Positions 48,481-59,039 of a DNA stretch of 64,000 bases are shown piece after piece. The notes under the pieces are model-generated. The model did no database searches. It saw only the letters and a list, made by a program, of their open reading frames with translations, and was not told the DNA's origin. A program made the position numbers and the translations under genes. The stretch covers positions 59,205,567-59,269,566 of the forward strand of contig CM070713.1 in the NCBI GenBank assembly GCA_036346275.1. The letters run 5' to 3'. The stretch's first letter is position 1. Each line of letters opens with the position of its first letter. Source of the DNA: Otatea glauca. Taxonomy: Eukaryota; Streptophyta; Magnoliopsida; Poales; Poaceae.

Positions 48481-48642
48481 TAATGTAATGCGGAATAGAT
48501 ATAATGTTAGGCCATTTGGTAGGCAAGTCGAATAAGTGATTTATAGTCAAATCACTTATTTATAGTCGTATTTTGTAGTACGTTCAATGTACGTTTTGTA
48601 TATTGTATTTTAGAGTAATATTTTTCCGTCGGACGTTGCAGC

Positions 48643-51110
48643 ATGTCAGAGAAATTGTATTTCCAAAAATTTTATGGAGATGGGGAGATAGCACAGGGGG
48701 CGGATGCGGTTGATTTATCATCATTTTCAAGAGTCGTACAGGGCATATGCGAGACCGGCGATAGGACATCTGAGGGTTTGTTGGAGTGGATGTCTCGGAT
48801 ATTCGGTTTGGATGCCCAATTTGTTGGTTGAGTCGAGCGATAGTGAGCCGTCGCAAGACCGTTTTATAGAGTTGATTCCTATTAACTTTCAGCGTCAACA
48901 TGGAGGAGTTATGTTGGTTTTGTAAATGCAATGGGTTGGCCGCACATGTTGTTGATGCTGTGCTACCGGTAGCTCCATCGGTGTCGCAAGTTCGTGATGT
49001 CGGGTGGACATTACGGGGGAGGGGATGTCAAATGTAGAAGGATGCGAAGAGGAAGGCGGCGAGGAGCCCGGAGACGAGGAGCACGAGACTGGCGGTGGAG
49101 GCGCGAGGGGTGGCCGACGAGAGGGAGGAGGTGGAGGACATTGTTGACCTGATGGAAGAGGAGGACCGTGCGGATGAGGAAGTCCCTGATGGTGAGCACT
49201 TCGATGAGGAGGATAACGCTCCTGAGGTGCCTATCCCTAGTGCGTGGACCAATTACAGTTTCGAAGACCTAACAATGAATGAAGGAAACATTGATGCATG
49301 GGAGTATCATGAGAACGAGGTGACGAAGGGCCATATATAAAGACAAGGAGGTGTGATGGATGCGGTGAAATCTTGGGCAATGTCTCTCGGCGGCAATTCG
49401 AGGGTAGTGAAGTCCAGCAAGAAGAATACGATGTGAAGTCGTAGTTGATTCGTGCCCATGGCGGTGCATGCATACCAGGGAAGTGGAAGGACTATTGGAA
49501 ATGCTCCATAGTGATTGAGCATAAGCTGCGGTGGAAGAAGCGGGCGAGGACACATAATCATCGTTCACTTGGGTGGCAAATGTGTTTTATGGTCGGATCG
49601 TGGACAATCCCATCTGCAGCCTCGATCTATTATCACGGCCGTGGAGGAGAGGTTTGATACAAGATTAGCTCGAAAGGCATGGAGAGCAAAAGGACAGCTT
49701 TGGAAATATGGTTCGAGGCGTCACGATGCCCGTGCGAGAATATTCCCACTTGCTTAGGGCTATCGCACATAGGAACCCGGTACATCCATCGACCTTGCGG
49801 AGTTTCTGCGGGTGGTGTGTGCGCGGTAAGTGGGTATTGCGTGCATTCTTCATACAGGCGCATGCATAAATGCGTTAAACCGCATCGCCGGTCCTTTGCA
49901 TGGGCGGCACATTCCTCGCGGGAAGTACAAGGGCGATTCTAGCTGCGATCGCGGTGGATGCCAACAACGAGTTCTACCGTTTGCATTGGCATTCGTGGAG
50001 AAACACGGATAGTTAGTGCTGGTTCCTTGAAAGATTGAAGGTGGCGATTGTTCTTAGCGGGCACGATGTTTGTGTCATCCATGACCGACATGCGAGGCTG
50101 CTAAGAGCGATCGTGGATACGCAACAAAGTCCGCCGTCGTGGGAGCGACAAAGTGGCGGACACGAGGAGCAAGTGGTGCATGAGGAACAAGGAGCTTATG
50201 AACATGTTCAAGCGGTGTGCAAGCAGAACCAACGGAGGAAGTTCGACACACTTTGGAGGGCGTTGGGCGAACTAACGAAGAAGCAATCAATGAATCGGAG
50301 GTACGCTAGTTCATCAAGGAACCCGATGGTGTACCATGAGTAAGGAGAGGACCCCGCGAGCCTTGTGTGTGCTCGACAGACCCCAAACATCGGCGTGGGC
50401 GGTACGACATAAAGAGTTTCACCATTGGACCACGACATGAGCCTTTGGAGAAATGGTCCCTTTGCATGCGAGGGGGCTCGCGTTATGGAATCATGACAAC
50501 GAACTGGCGGAGATTTACAAGCTGGGTAATGAAGGCACGGATGCCTTCCTTGGTGGGTATAGTTGAAGGTGTCTTACTAGGAGCAGAGATATTTCATTGA
50601 GCGATACAAGACCTCCGCGGCATGTATGTCGGACAATCATTTGTCGTACTCAACTATTGTGTCTACTTACATGTCAAGAAAACAAGAAGGCCTGAGACAC
50701 ATCGGGTTACAGGAGAGTGGCGTGGAGCGGAGATACCACGTGCAGCTGCGGTGGCCAGAAGTCGCGAGGGTGCCAGGAGAGGACTTCCATCTGTGCATAC
50801 TCCGAGCGGTGAGTGTGAGTGCTCTGCCCGAAACCACGCTGCTTTGCACTTGCGGTGCTCGCACATCATTAGCGCGACGAGGCGCATCAATCACGTCGTC
50901 AGTTCATCTCCCGTACTACTTCAAGCGAGTGTTCTCAACACGTGGCATCACGAGGTGTCACGGATATCAGTGGATGGATCATTCACAGCAGCCCCCTCAG
51001 GACCATCGATGGAGTGCAGGACATGCGAATGTTGAAGCTGAAGGTCGGGCGTCGAAGGACAAGGCGCATTCGGAACGATATGTATGAGTCCGAGGCGCGT
51101 CGCAACCGCG
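48643..51110 (+). pseudogene. MURA-type Mutator transposase, frameshifted
   Basis: Starts at ATG 48643 (MSEKLYFQKFYGDGE). Acidic linker at 49020-49210. The MuDR N-terminal DNA-binding domain lies at about 49330-49560 (VKSSKKEYDVK, then GKWKDYWKCSIVIEH). MULE core: the first catalytic block reads PVLCMGGTFLAGKYKG where families have DGTF, so the aspartate is Gly (GGC 49903-49905); ALAFVEKHG follows near 49990; the second block CVIHDRHARLLRAI (about 50072-50110) keeps its aspartate. SWIM zinc finger near 50850-50960 (CSHIIS, then SVLNTWHHEV). At least six frame changes are needed. The family cuts at the TIRs to mobilise the element. Confidence 0.88.
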
Positions 51111-51485
51111 AATAATATAATTTTCCATGTTGTTCCCATCTTGTATTTTTCAATGGACCGGTAAGTTGTAATTTTCGATGTAATGTTCGATGTAGTTTTC
51201 GATGTTATTCCAATCATGTAATTTTCAATGTACCAGTAAGTTGTTCGCATCATGTAATTCTCCGATGTACCAGTTAATAGTTATGAGGATAATGTAATTT
51301 TCGGCGTTGTGTTCCTCGACGAACATGTCTTTGTCTTTAGTATGTTTGTAACATGAGATTTTTTTTAGCTCTCTGCACTTCGGTTGTATTGTTTGTTGAG
51401 TATGGTACAATTCGTTATTTCGCATTTCATTTTGTGTGCACATTAAATTCCAATCATTTAATTGTTGTATTTGCTTTGTAGCGGT

Positions 51486-53975
51486 GTGATGGTGCGACCT
51501 TACCTGGCTGCTCGGCGCGACCATCGATCGACCACGGTCTAGGTACTGCTGCGAGAGAAGAACCGAGAGCTAGGGACACTCCGACCTCGGGTGCCCAACG
51601 AGTGCTGCATTGACCTGTTGGGTTCCACGATGGCGCCAACGCAGCGCTCGCTTTATTTACGTACATGTACTAACTTTGTGAATGTAATTCTAACGACGCA
51701 ATGCACTACATGCGAGGTTGCGGCGGTGGCTTACTTCTCTCTGTAGGATGGTGGAGCGGTGGCGCCCGTTAGCGGGCAAGGAGGTCCCGCGATTCGAATG
51801 CGACCGGTCCCTGCTAGCGCACTAGTGGACCGGTGGGACCGAAGGCGCACGTTCCACCTTCGTGCGGAGAGATGGCTCCGACAACTGCGGGGCGTGTCGT
51901 ACCTCCTAGGCCTCCACATGCGGGTCGGCGATCGTCTTTGCAGCGCCTCAAAATCCACGTGTACGCGCCGAGTTGTCCGCGCGATTCGCGCGCGTGGAAG
52001 CGGCACCTCGGCGACCCCTACAAGCCCCTCGAGCGGGGTGGCGGCGCGGACCGGCGAAAGCGTGGTTGCGCGATTCACGGTGAGTACCTCTTTCTTTGAT
52101 AATTAAAGAAGCACTAAGTTGCGATAATGTTTATTTGACAGCGTGAGCTCGGCTTCTCCACCCGCGCGGAGGAGGCGGGCGTGGCCCGCCATGCGGAGGC
52201 ATACCTCTTGTTGTTGTTCGATTGGGTGATGTTCCGTCCTCCACGGGAACACGGTGGACCGACACTGATTGAGTACGCCATGACACATCGCCGACACCCG
52301 GAGGATGAGTAACACACCGGTTCAAATCTCGTCTCGTGAACGCGTCTAACTCCCCCTTGTAAGCAGATGATGCGGTGGTCGTGGGCCTGGTGTGCTTGCG
52401 GCGACGTCTGAGGTGCATGCGATTGTCTCTCGGGCGAACCACGGCGTGACAATGTCGAGTGCGTCCTACTCCTCGATTGTAGTCTGGGGCGCTTCTCCAT
52501 CAGCGAGCTGTTGTTGACACCACCGTACCCCGGGACCTTTACGAAGGCGACCGGTGGGTGGCCCACCATGGGCCCTCTGGGTCCGACGACGATATGCTTC
52601 CTCGTATCTTTTTCCCACTAATGCACTTGAATAACCTCCGCCATTTCTTATTTCCTCGCGGCGGAGGTGCAGCAGACCGACGGTGAGGAGGTCCTACAGA
52701 GTTCGTTCGAAGTTCGACCGCCTCCACAGCGAGGGCGTGCGGTGGGCGCCATACACCGCGTCGGCGTCCACACCCGAAAGCACTGACAGAGGTCTCCGTG
52801 CTTTGCACGCGAGATGAAGCCTTCGGCTCACCCGTAAGGTTCTCGTCTTTGACCTGTGTCGAGGAGTACTCCCTGACCGAGTGCTGCGGCGATTCGACTG
52901 TTCGATCCTTTCCCTTGCCGCCTCGTCACGTTGTCGCGCGTGGCTCTCACAGTACTTGCCACGATCCTACTACTCCGCATCTTTGCGAAATGATGTGGTG
53001 TGTACTTCTGTTTTGCATTGCGGGATGGCCGGATGGGTCTTTGCGGTGGGCACTCGATTATGCGCCGTATGCAGCCATGGGCGTCGCGATGGGACGCCGC
53101 GCTCGGCGAGAGGTCACCGAGACCCGGTCGTCGACCACGACATGTCGATGAGTACATGGGTGGTTCGCCTGCGCTTTCGCCTCAACGTGGGGTACACACC
53201 AGCACCGTATGTCACAAAGCAGGCATCGGTAGTGGACACGTACCCTTCATAGATGTCCCAGAGGGACAACGCCTCGGTAAGTGTCGCAATCGAAGCTACA
53301 TGGGCATGTCTTTTTTATGTAAATTACGTAATAACAATCTGACGTTACATGCAGGCTCAGCTCGTCGTTGAGGTTGAGGTGGAGGTTGTGTCCATGTTGG
53401 CGCGCCTACGGGCGGGCATACAGGTGACCACTACCGAGGCCAAGCCAGCTTGGGATCGGGTCCTCGATAGGATGAGGCGGTTGGCTCGCTTGGCCACCTG
53501 CCGGGGGCACGGAGACGTCGGCGGACGCAGCACATCACGTCCCCGCGGCCCAGCACCTCGCCCTACCCCGTCGGTGCCTCGTTACGCTCCCACGCAGCTG
53601 CAGGCGGGACAGTGGGCTGAGGAGGCTCCTTCCTCGTCTCGCCCTACCCCGCCGGTTCCTCGCTACGCTCCCACGCAGCAGCAGTGGGGAAGTGGGCTGC
53701 GGAGGCTCCCTCGTCGTCTCGCGCCCCAGCTGGACCCCAGGGTGGTTTCGACAACCCTGCGAACGGCAAGTTCGACCTGGAGGAGTACCTTTCGACCGAC
53801 TACCTCGACCCCTCTCAGCTCTCGGGAGTGCCGCCACAGGACACGTCCTCGTCGCCGCCACACTACTCTACGCCTGTGCCGTAGGGCCGACCTAGGAGGG
53901 ACGTCCGTCCGCCGTCGCCACTCACCTACCCCACGGGCCAGATCAGGAAGCGTGGCCGTGATTGACTAGTTGTAC
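51486..53975 (+). pseudogene. Plant mobile domain (PMD) gene of the right MULE
   Basis: Colinear with the left copy (45850-43440) but more frameshifted. Readable blocks: ELGTLRPRVPNE (51565-51605), VPRFECDRS and GVSYLLGLHM (51785-51925), AEEAGVARHAEAYLLLLFDW (52165-52230), LCTRDEAFGSPV near 52798-52835, the YMGG-SP-LSPQRGVHTSTV region (53150-53225), then 53349-53880 with a Pro-rich tail (duplicated 'ccctaccccg..cctcgtacgctccc' unit at 53560 and 53640). An acceptor TTTGTAG precedes the first ATG at about 51488. PMD proteins act in the nucleus; in transposons their role is unproven. Confidence 0.75.
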
Positions 53976-54129
53976 GGACGTATTTTTGTAATGCCTTTAT
54001 GTTCATCAGCATATTGTATAACTGTCCGAGTTAGTAACATGAGAGCCTTATCACTTTAAATTGTGCAAATCCATGTATGCATTGCTTGCCTATGCCACAC
54101 GACGTGACAACACACCAACACCTCGGTGC

Positions 54130-54235
54130 ACCTATCGCCTCTAGTTGGTGCGATCGCCCTAATATGGGGCGATCGCCCTAATATGAGGCGATCGCTCATT
54201 ACCCTGGCGATATCTGCCCTTTATAACATTCGTTT
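54130..54235 (+). promoter_or_regulatory. GATCGC-palindrome promoter of the coiled-coil ORF (right)
   Basis: Three GCGATCGC octamers (about 54148, 54166, 54186) and two half sites lie directly upstream of a TATA-like CCCTTTATAACATTCG at about 54217-54232. The ORF start is at 54309, about 80 bp downstream. Spacing and order match the left copy at 43205-43010. Confidence 0.55.
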
Positions 54236-54308
54236 CCACAGGTGGTCTGGCAAAGAATAGAGGAAGAAAGAATAGAGGAGGGAGGGAAAAATTCAGGATC
54301 AATCGAAA

Positions 54309-54865
54309 ATGCCGAGGAGTGCAAGTGCAAAGGGAAAGGGGAAAGCAAAGGAAGAAACAAGTGCATGCCCGCGCAATTTAGCGTACCAAGATCTCTTCCT
54401 ACCTCGTGGGTGTAGCACCCATGTGTATGCGGAGATCTTTGCGAGGCTTGTCGCTCTTGGGAAATTTAACTTGGAAGAGGAGGTATTGGAAGTGCCGCCT
54501 TCGCCTTCGATCTGCCGGAGAAGAGCACGAAGGATCGCCGCATGGTAACAATCGTACGAGTTACATAATATTTGTGAATGAAACTTTGCTAATTTCGTTT
54601 CATGCGATCCACCGCCGCCCTCGTGCCAACCGGCGGGACGAGTTCACGCGGTGGCTTCAAGAACAACGCGATGTTGCACGCGAGGAGGCATGTAGGAAGA
54701 AGCGGAGGAGAAGGAGGCCGAGAGAGAGAGAAGCGAGAGAGGCGCGGCGTGCGAGAGAAGCCCGCCCGAGGCATGGGCGAATAGGAACCGGCCTCGAAGC
54801 ACTCAATAGGCGTCACAGTGTTAACTTTGGTTTTCCTTGTTCGTGGTACTCCTTTCGGTTTTAAG
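54309..54865 (+). pseudogene. Small charged coiled-coil ORF of the MULE (right copy)
   Basis: ATG 54309 opens a Lys/Gly-rich start (MPRSASAKGKGKAKEE) and runs to FNLEEEVLEV. A donor GTAACA follows near 54545, as in the left copy. Exon 2 (about 54615-54865) reads NRRDEFTRWLQEQRDVAREE and then a very Arg-rich stretch with a stop at about 54863. The EFTR-x-LQE helix is shared with the left copy, the Arg-rich tail less so. The predicted product is about 150-160 residues, basic and probably coiled-coil and nuclear. I recognise no family. A frameshift between exons cannot be excluded. Confidence 0.5.
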
Positions 54866-54989
54866 CCGTAATAAAGAGTCGGCCTACCCTTCAAGTGTAT
54901 GCTCACTTTGTCCTCAACTAGCCTTCTGACGGAATCGATTCCATTTGGAGGCTCGGATATTTCCCTCTGCTCAGTTGTCCCAAATGATG

Positions 54990-55565
54990 TTATTTTTGTC
55001 CATCAAGATAGGTTATAGCATTTTAAGTTCATCAGATTTGGTTTCATCGAGTTTGACACTCATTTGCGAAAGATGCGACCATTTTGGTGTTTTACCCATT
55101 GCATGTTCGAACAACAATAAAATGGTGCAGCCTAAAGTGACATCTAAATATTTTTACATAATTGTAACCTATGCAAGCCCAACAATGCAACAAAACGGGT
55201 TCTCTCAAATTTTGAGGTCCTTTAGACATTATTCTAACTACTTGAAACATGAATGCTATAAAGGGTTTAAACTAGCCATCTTTGATTCAAAATGCAATCA
55301 TATTTAGATATTTTTGCAGAAATGAAGCGCATAAGGTTGTAGTAACTTATTCTATTTATTTCATGATTTATGGATCAATACACAATGTAATTCCTTCACA
55401 ATCCATAATTAGAGCCTAGCATTCGAACTGAAATAAAATTATTTTTCTGCAAACAACACATAGATTTTTATTTTAGAATCTAATTCCTCATTCTAAAACT
55501 TAAATTTAGAAACAAGTTTCATTTCATTTGGACACTCCTAGTAAAAGTTATGGAGTTCATATTAA
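54990..55565 (-). repeat. Gypsy LTR fragment inside the MULE
   Basis: Aligns in the same orientation with 15430-16010 of the gypsy 3' LTR (shared 'gcgaaag.t.cgaccatttgg', 'gtgacatctaaatattttt' and 'ctcctagtaaaagttatg' blocks). The left MULE has a different part of the same LTR type at the same place (41200-42205). Confidence 0.75.
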
Positions 55566-55611
55566 AAAGGTATAAAATAATTACCAAAAATATTTAAAAA
55601 AAATTTGGCTG

Positions 55612-55835
55612 TGGCCCGCCGTCGCCCGTGCACCAGGCGATCGCCCGTGCATGGGGCGATAGGTGCTTGGTGAGTTTTTTTGCCGTTTGATGCTAACGGC
55701 AGCGCGGCCTGTCGCCCGTGTATGGGGCGATCACCCCATACACGGGTTATGGGCCTCCATTTCTGCAATTTTTCAGCCCGGGCGACTACTTTTGAAAAAA
55801 ACATTAAAAAATAAATATTAAAGAAAATTTTTTTT
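55612..55835 (-). repeat. Right terminal inverted repeat of the MULE
   Basis: Inverted match to 47459-47650. Includes GGCGATCGCC near 55637, a second module near 55655 and a mutated GGGGCGATCACCCC near 55725. Confidence 0.9.
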
Positions 55836-55844
55836 GTCACAATC

Positions 55845-57350
55845 GGGAGCTCGTGGCTCGTGACTTTCGGTATTTTTAGGTTAATCTTAGCCTAGCAAAT
55901 TTAAGAATAATTTTTTAGGATGGTATGTATCATCTTCTCATCCACCTCCTCTTTCTTTTTGCCTACTCACTTCTCCCACCCTATTCTTCCTTCTCTAACA
56001 TAAAAAATTTAAAATTAGAACATTTAAACTTTGAAAATTTTAAATATAAAGTTTTCACTACAAAAATTCAACTCAAAATTTAAAACTCGAAAAAAATTTA
56101 AATCGAAAATTTTCAAATAAGAAAGTTTGAACTTGAAAAATTTCAAATCGAAAAAGTATCAACTTGAAAAGTTTCAACATTAAAAGTTTTAAATTGAAAA
56201 TTTTCAAATTAGAAAGTTTCAACTCAGAAAGTTTCAAATCGAAAAGTTTGAACTCATAAAACTTTCAATTCAAAATCTTTCGGTTCGAAAGTTTTGAATA
56301 AAATTTTTTTGGTTCAAAATGATTTGATTCAAAATTCAACTCGAAAAAATTTCAACAAATTTCAAATTAGAAAGTTTCAACTCAAAAAAATTCAAATTAG
56401 AAAGTTTCAACTCGAAATAATTTTAAATCAAAAAGTTTCATCTCTGAAAAATTTCAATTTAAAGACTTCCGGATCGAAAAGTTTCTATCTAACAAATTTT
56501 CGGTTCGAAAAGTTCGCTTAAAGTTTTTTCGAAAGTGGTTAAAAAGTACTTGTTTTTAAAACCTTGAGGGAAATTTGAAATACAAAAAGTATTTTGAATT
56601 TGAGAGGAAGAGAATGGAGAAGGAAAGGGGTTGAAGATGGTGATGCCACTTGTCATAAGGAGAGTGTCTTTGAGTGGAAAGGAAAGTTAGCGAATGAATG
56701 AGGTTATGACTATAAGGAGAGTCTTTGAGGAGAAGGTGCTGCCACTTATCACAAAAAAAATTTATCTTTTCTAAATATTTGGTGAGAGTGATCTTAAATT
56801 AGCAATTCACTGATATCTTTCTCTGAATTCTGAAGCGAGCACAGCTGCCATCGCAGTTTGCCCAATCAAGCGTTATTAATTCGGATAAATTCAGAAAGAT
56901 GCATTTTTTCACCGGGGCAGCAGAAAGATTGCATAACGCTGCATTTTCGTTCATCCCCAACCAACCCTTTTTCAATCTCTTCAATTTTCAATGGTTCTAC
57001 TTGAATTACCCTCTTTACACTGTTTAATACCCTCTCGGCGCAACATCTACCCTATCTATTTTTCCCTCTCTCATTCGCTATTTCTTGTGAGACACTAAGA
57101 GGATCAACAAGAAGGGGACTAGTTTATTCGCTTAATTATGGTAAGGTCTCCTTTATTTGTTTGGATTATGTAGCTTTGCACTAATTTTCTAACGATATTG
57201 TGTGTTTTCTGGTTTCAGAACCTTTTTCACACATTATCTGATTGAATTGTTCATGGACTCGTCTACCAACTGTGTGTAAATTTCCATCCAATTCTCAAAA
57301 TCCATGTGCTTCTGTTCCTTGTCTAGTCCTAAACTTTATATTGCTATGTT
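55845..57350. repeat. AT-rich spacer with a degenerate short-motif repeat
   Basis: At 55998-56535 the phrase 'gaaaagtttcaactc' and its variants recur about every 14-18 bp, more than 25 times, with drift. Frames across it are repeat artefacts. 56540-57130 has no gene that I can see. 57135-57230 could be a leader exon with a splice donor (GTAAG) and an acceptor (TTTCAG), unproven. Confidence 0.55.
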
Positions 57351-57353
57351 GTA

Positions 57354-57613
57354 TGCTCTCCGTCCAAATTTATAGGATGTATTTTTTAAATGATTTTATC
57401 CATAAATATATGGCCTATTTAATATTTCAATCTAAAAATTAGTGTGATGTTCCATTTTATATCCCTAATAAATATTCTGATTTACTTATATTATCTATAT
57501 ATGTGCATAGAATATAGTGCTTAGAGATAATAATAATTAGGATTAGTATAATTATTTTTAATATCTTCTTAGCCTATGTAAATACGCTCTATAAACTTAG
57601 AACGAGGGAGTCA
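57354..57613. mobile_element. Stowaway-type MITE (260 bp)
   Basis: Left end TGCTCTCCGTCCAAATTTATAG, right end the inverted form ..CTCCCTCG.. (57590-57613), each next to TA (57352-57353 and 57614-57615). The CTCC..CGT terminus, TA duplication and AT-rich interior are those of Stowaway (Tc1/mariner) elements of grasses. It encodes nothing and needs a transposase in trans. Confidence 0.82.
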
Positions 57614-57615
57614 TA

Positions 57616-59035
57616 TGTTGTCTAGAAAACATTTACTTGGATGTGAAAAAAGGAAACAAGTGGAGGAGCAGTGGAATCTCAAAAGGGTGCCATTGAAATT
57701 TTTTTAAGATTAATACAAATTATTCTATCAATCCTTAGAAATTGGATGCAGGTAATGTTAAGGGCACTTTCAATGCTTCTATGTCAGCAGTTTCTTTAAC
57801 ATACCATGTAGGATTAATGCGTACGTGGAGAGAAGACTAAAGAAGAGAGAAATGTAAGCTATTTTTTGTATGAGAAACCAAAACAAGATACAACAAAAAC
57901 ATGCATTGAGAAGAGAAGGATTGTATCTATGTCTCGCATGATATTTATTTGTGCTAAGATACAAAGGGTTAAAGAGGTAGTATCTAGTACTATTTATTGA
58001 TGATGTGAATGTTGTTAGATATGACTATAGAAACAATGCATTGGGAGTACCCTAAAGGACAAGCTAATGCATATTTATATGAGGAAAATGCTATCAGTGA
58101 GGATGACAATAATTTGACTGGTCATGAAAACTGAGATAATTCGTCTAATACAGATTCTTTATGTGTTGATGAACAACTAATTTATGCTACGGATATCTAC
58201 TATCCAAGAAATTGGGATAATAATGTTAACGAAGCAAGGGGCATTTTAATGGATTATCTATGATAGTATTTTGATCGGCCTACTAATAATATTAATGGGT
58301 CTTTGATAGCATTTTGCCCTTACTAGCAGCGATTTTTTGAGAATAGAGGGCGTAAGTTTTTGTGATGTATCAGTATTATTCAGTATTAGCTTTGCAATTG
58401 ATATAAAATTTTTTGCTATGTTTGAATATAAGTCCTTTTATTTTTTTACTCGCGCCGGGCCCCAAAATGTCGACCCTGCGCAGGTGACGGTGTCAGGGGC
58501 CGCGACTGGGCGCCAGTGTTTGGGGGATGAGTTGTGCGTGCGTTCACGTGCACCGCAGGAATAGACTCAGTAGAGTGTGTAGCATCTGGAGAGGTGGAGC
58601 CTCGCTATTCGTCCTGTACGCGTCGGTTGTTTATTCTGCGCAGCGGTTTCTCGGTGGTTGGATATTCTTGCAATCGGGGACAACCTATCTGTACTGATGT
58701 TGTACAATTTGCTCTCCAGTGCAAAGTGCAGTTGATCTTCTGTTCAGTTTACTAGCACAATACGTTGTTCCAAAGGTCGGTCTACAGGCAACTAGGCATG
58801 TTGTGCAAATAATACTTCCGTCATAAAAAAACAATTAGTTTTAGATTAACACACTCAACAAAATATAGTTTTAACCACTATTTTTTATTATATTATATTT
58901 ATAAAATAACAATATTATAAAATTATTTTCGAGACAAATATACACATATCAAGGGAGCAGAGGCGTAGGCAGCAGTAGGGCTCTATTGGGCTCGAGCCCA
59001 CCCTTCGGTCGTCGAACACTAAGTACCCTGTATAG
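57616..59035. other. Spacer with possible hAT-like transposase traces
   Basis: At 58050-58270 a plus-strand frame with stops reads YATDIYYPRNWDNN, reminiscent of the start of TTF-type/DUF4371 hAT-like proteins (DIYDPxNWDN). This is a weak call. 58440-58760 is GC-rich and unassigned, and 58665-58830 resembles 7240-7780. The rest is AT-rich with no gene. Confidence 0.35.
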
Positions 59036-59039
59036 CACC

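Larger units (their letters stand above)
47459..55835 (+). mobile_element. Complete PMD-carrying MULE (8377 bp)
   Basis: Terminal inverted repeats match almost exactly over about 120 bp (47461-47585 with 55835-55710) and more loosely beyond. It is flanked by GTCACAACC (47450-47458) and GTCACAATC (55836-55844), the 9-bp duplication typical of Mutator elements, with one difference. Order: TIR, GAA microsatellite, repeat-rich leader, MURA-type transposase, PMD gene, palindromic internal promoter, small coiled-coil ORF, LTR fragment, TIR. All three genes carry frameshifts here, so it is non-autonomous now, but boundaries and content are complete. Confidence 0.9.

Noticed and set aside
53349..53969. 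206-residue single ORF
   Set aside because: It is mostly the last exon of the PMD gene read through Pro/Arg-rich repeats; the left copy shows that the real gene changes frame. It is not a separate gene.
56294..56521. 75-residue Lys/Phe-rich ORF
   Set aside because: Encoded by the short-motif AT-rich repeat; composition artefact.
58050..58270. A definite hAT-family transposase gene
   Set aside because: Only one short motif resembles the family start, with stops in between and no zinc-finger or RNase H-like core. Mentioned as a weak possibility only.
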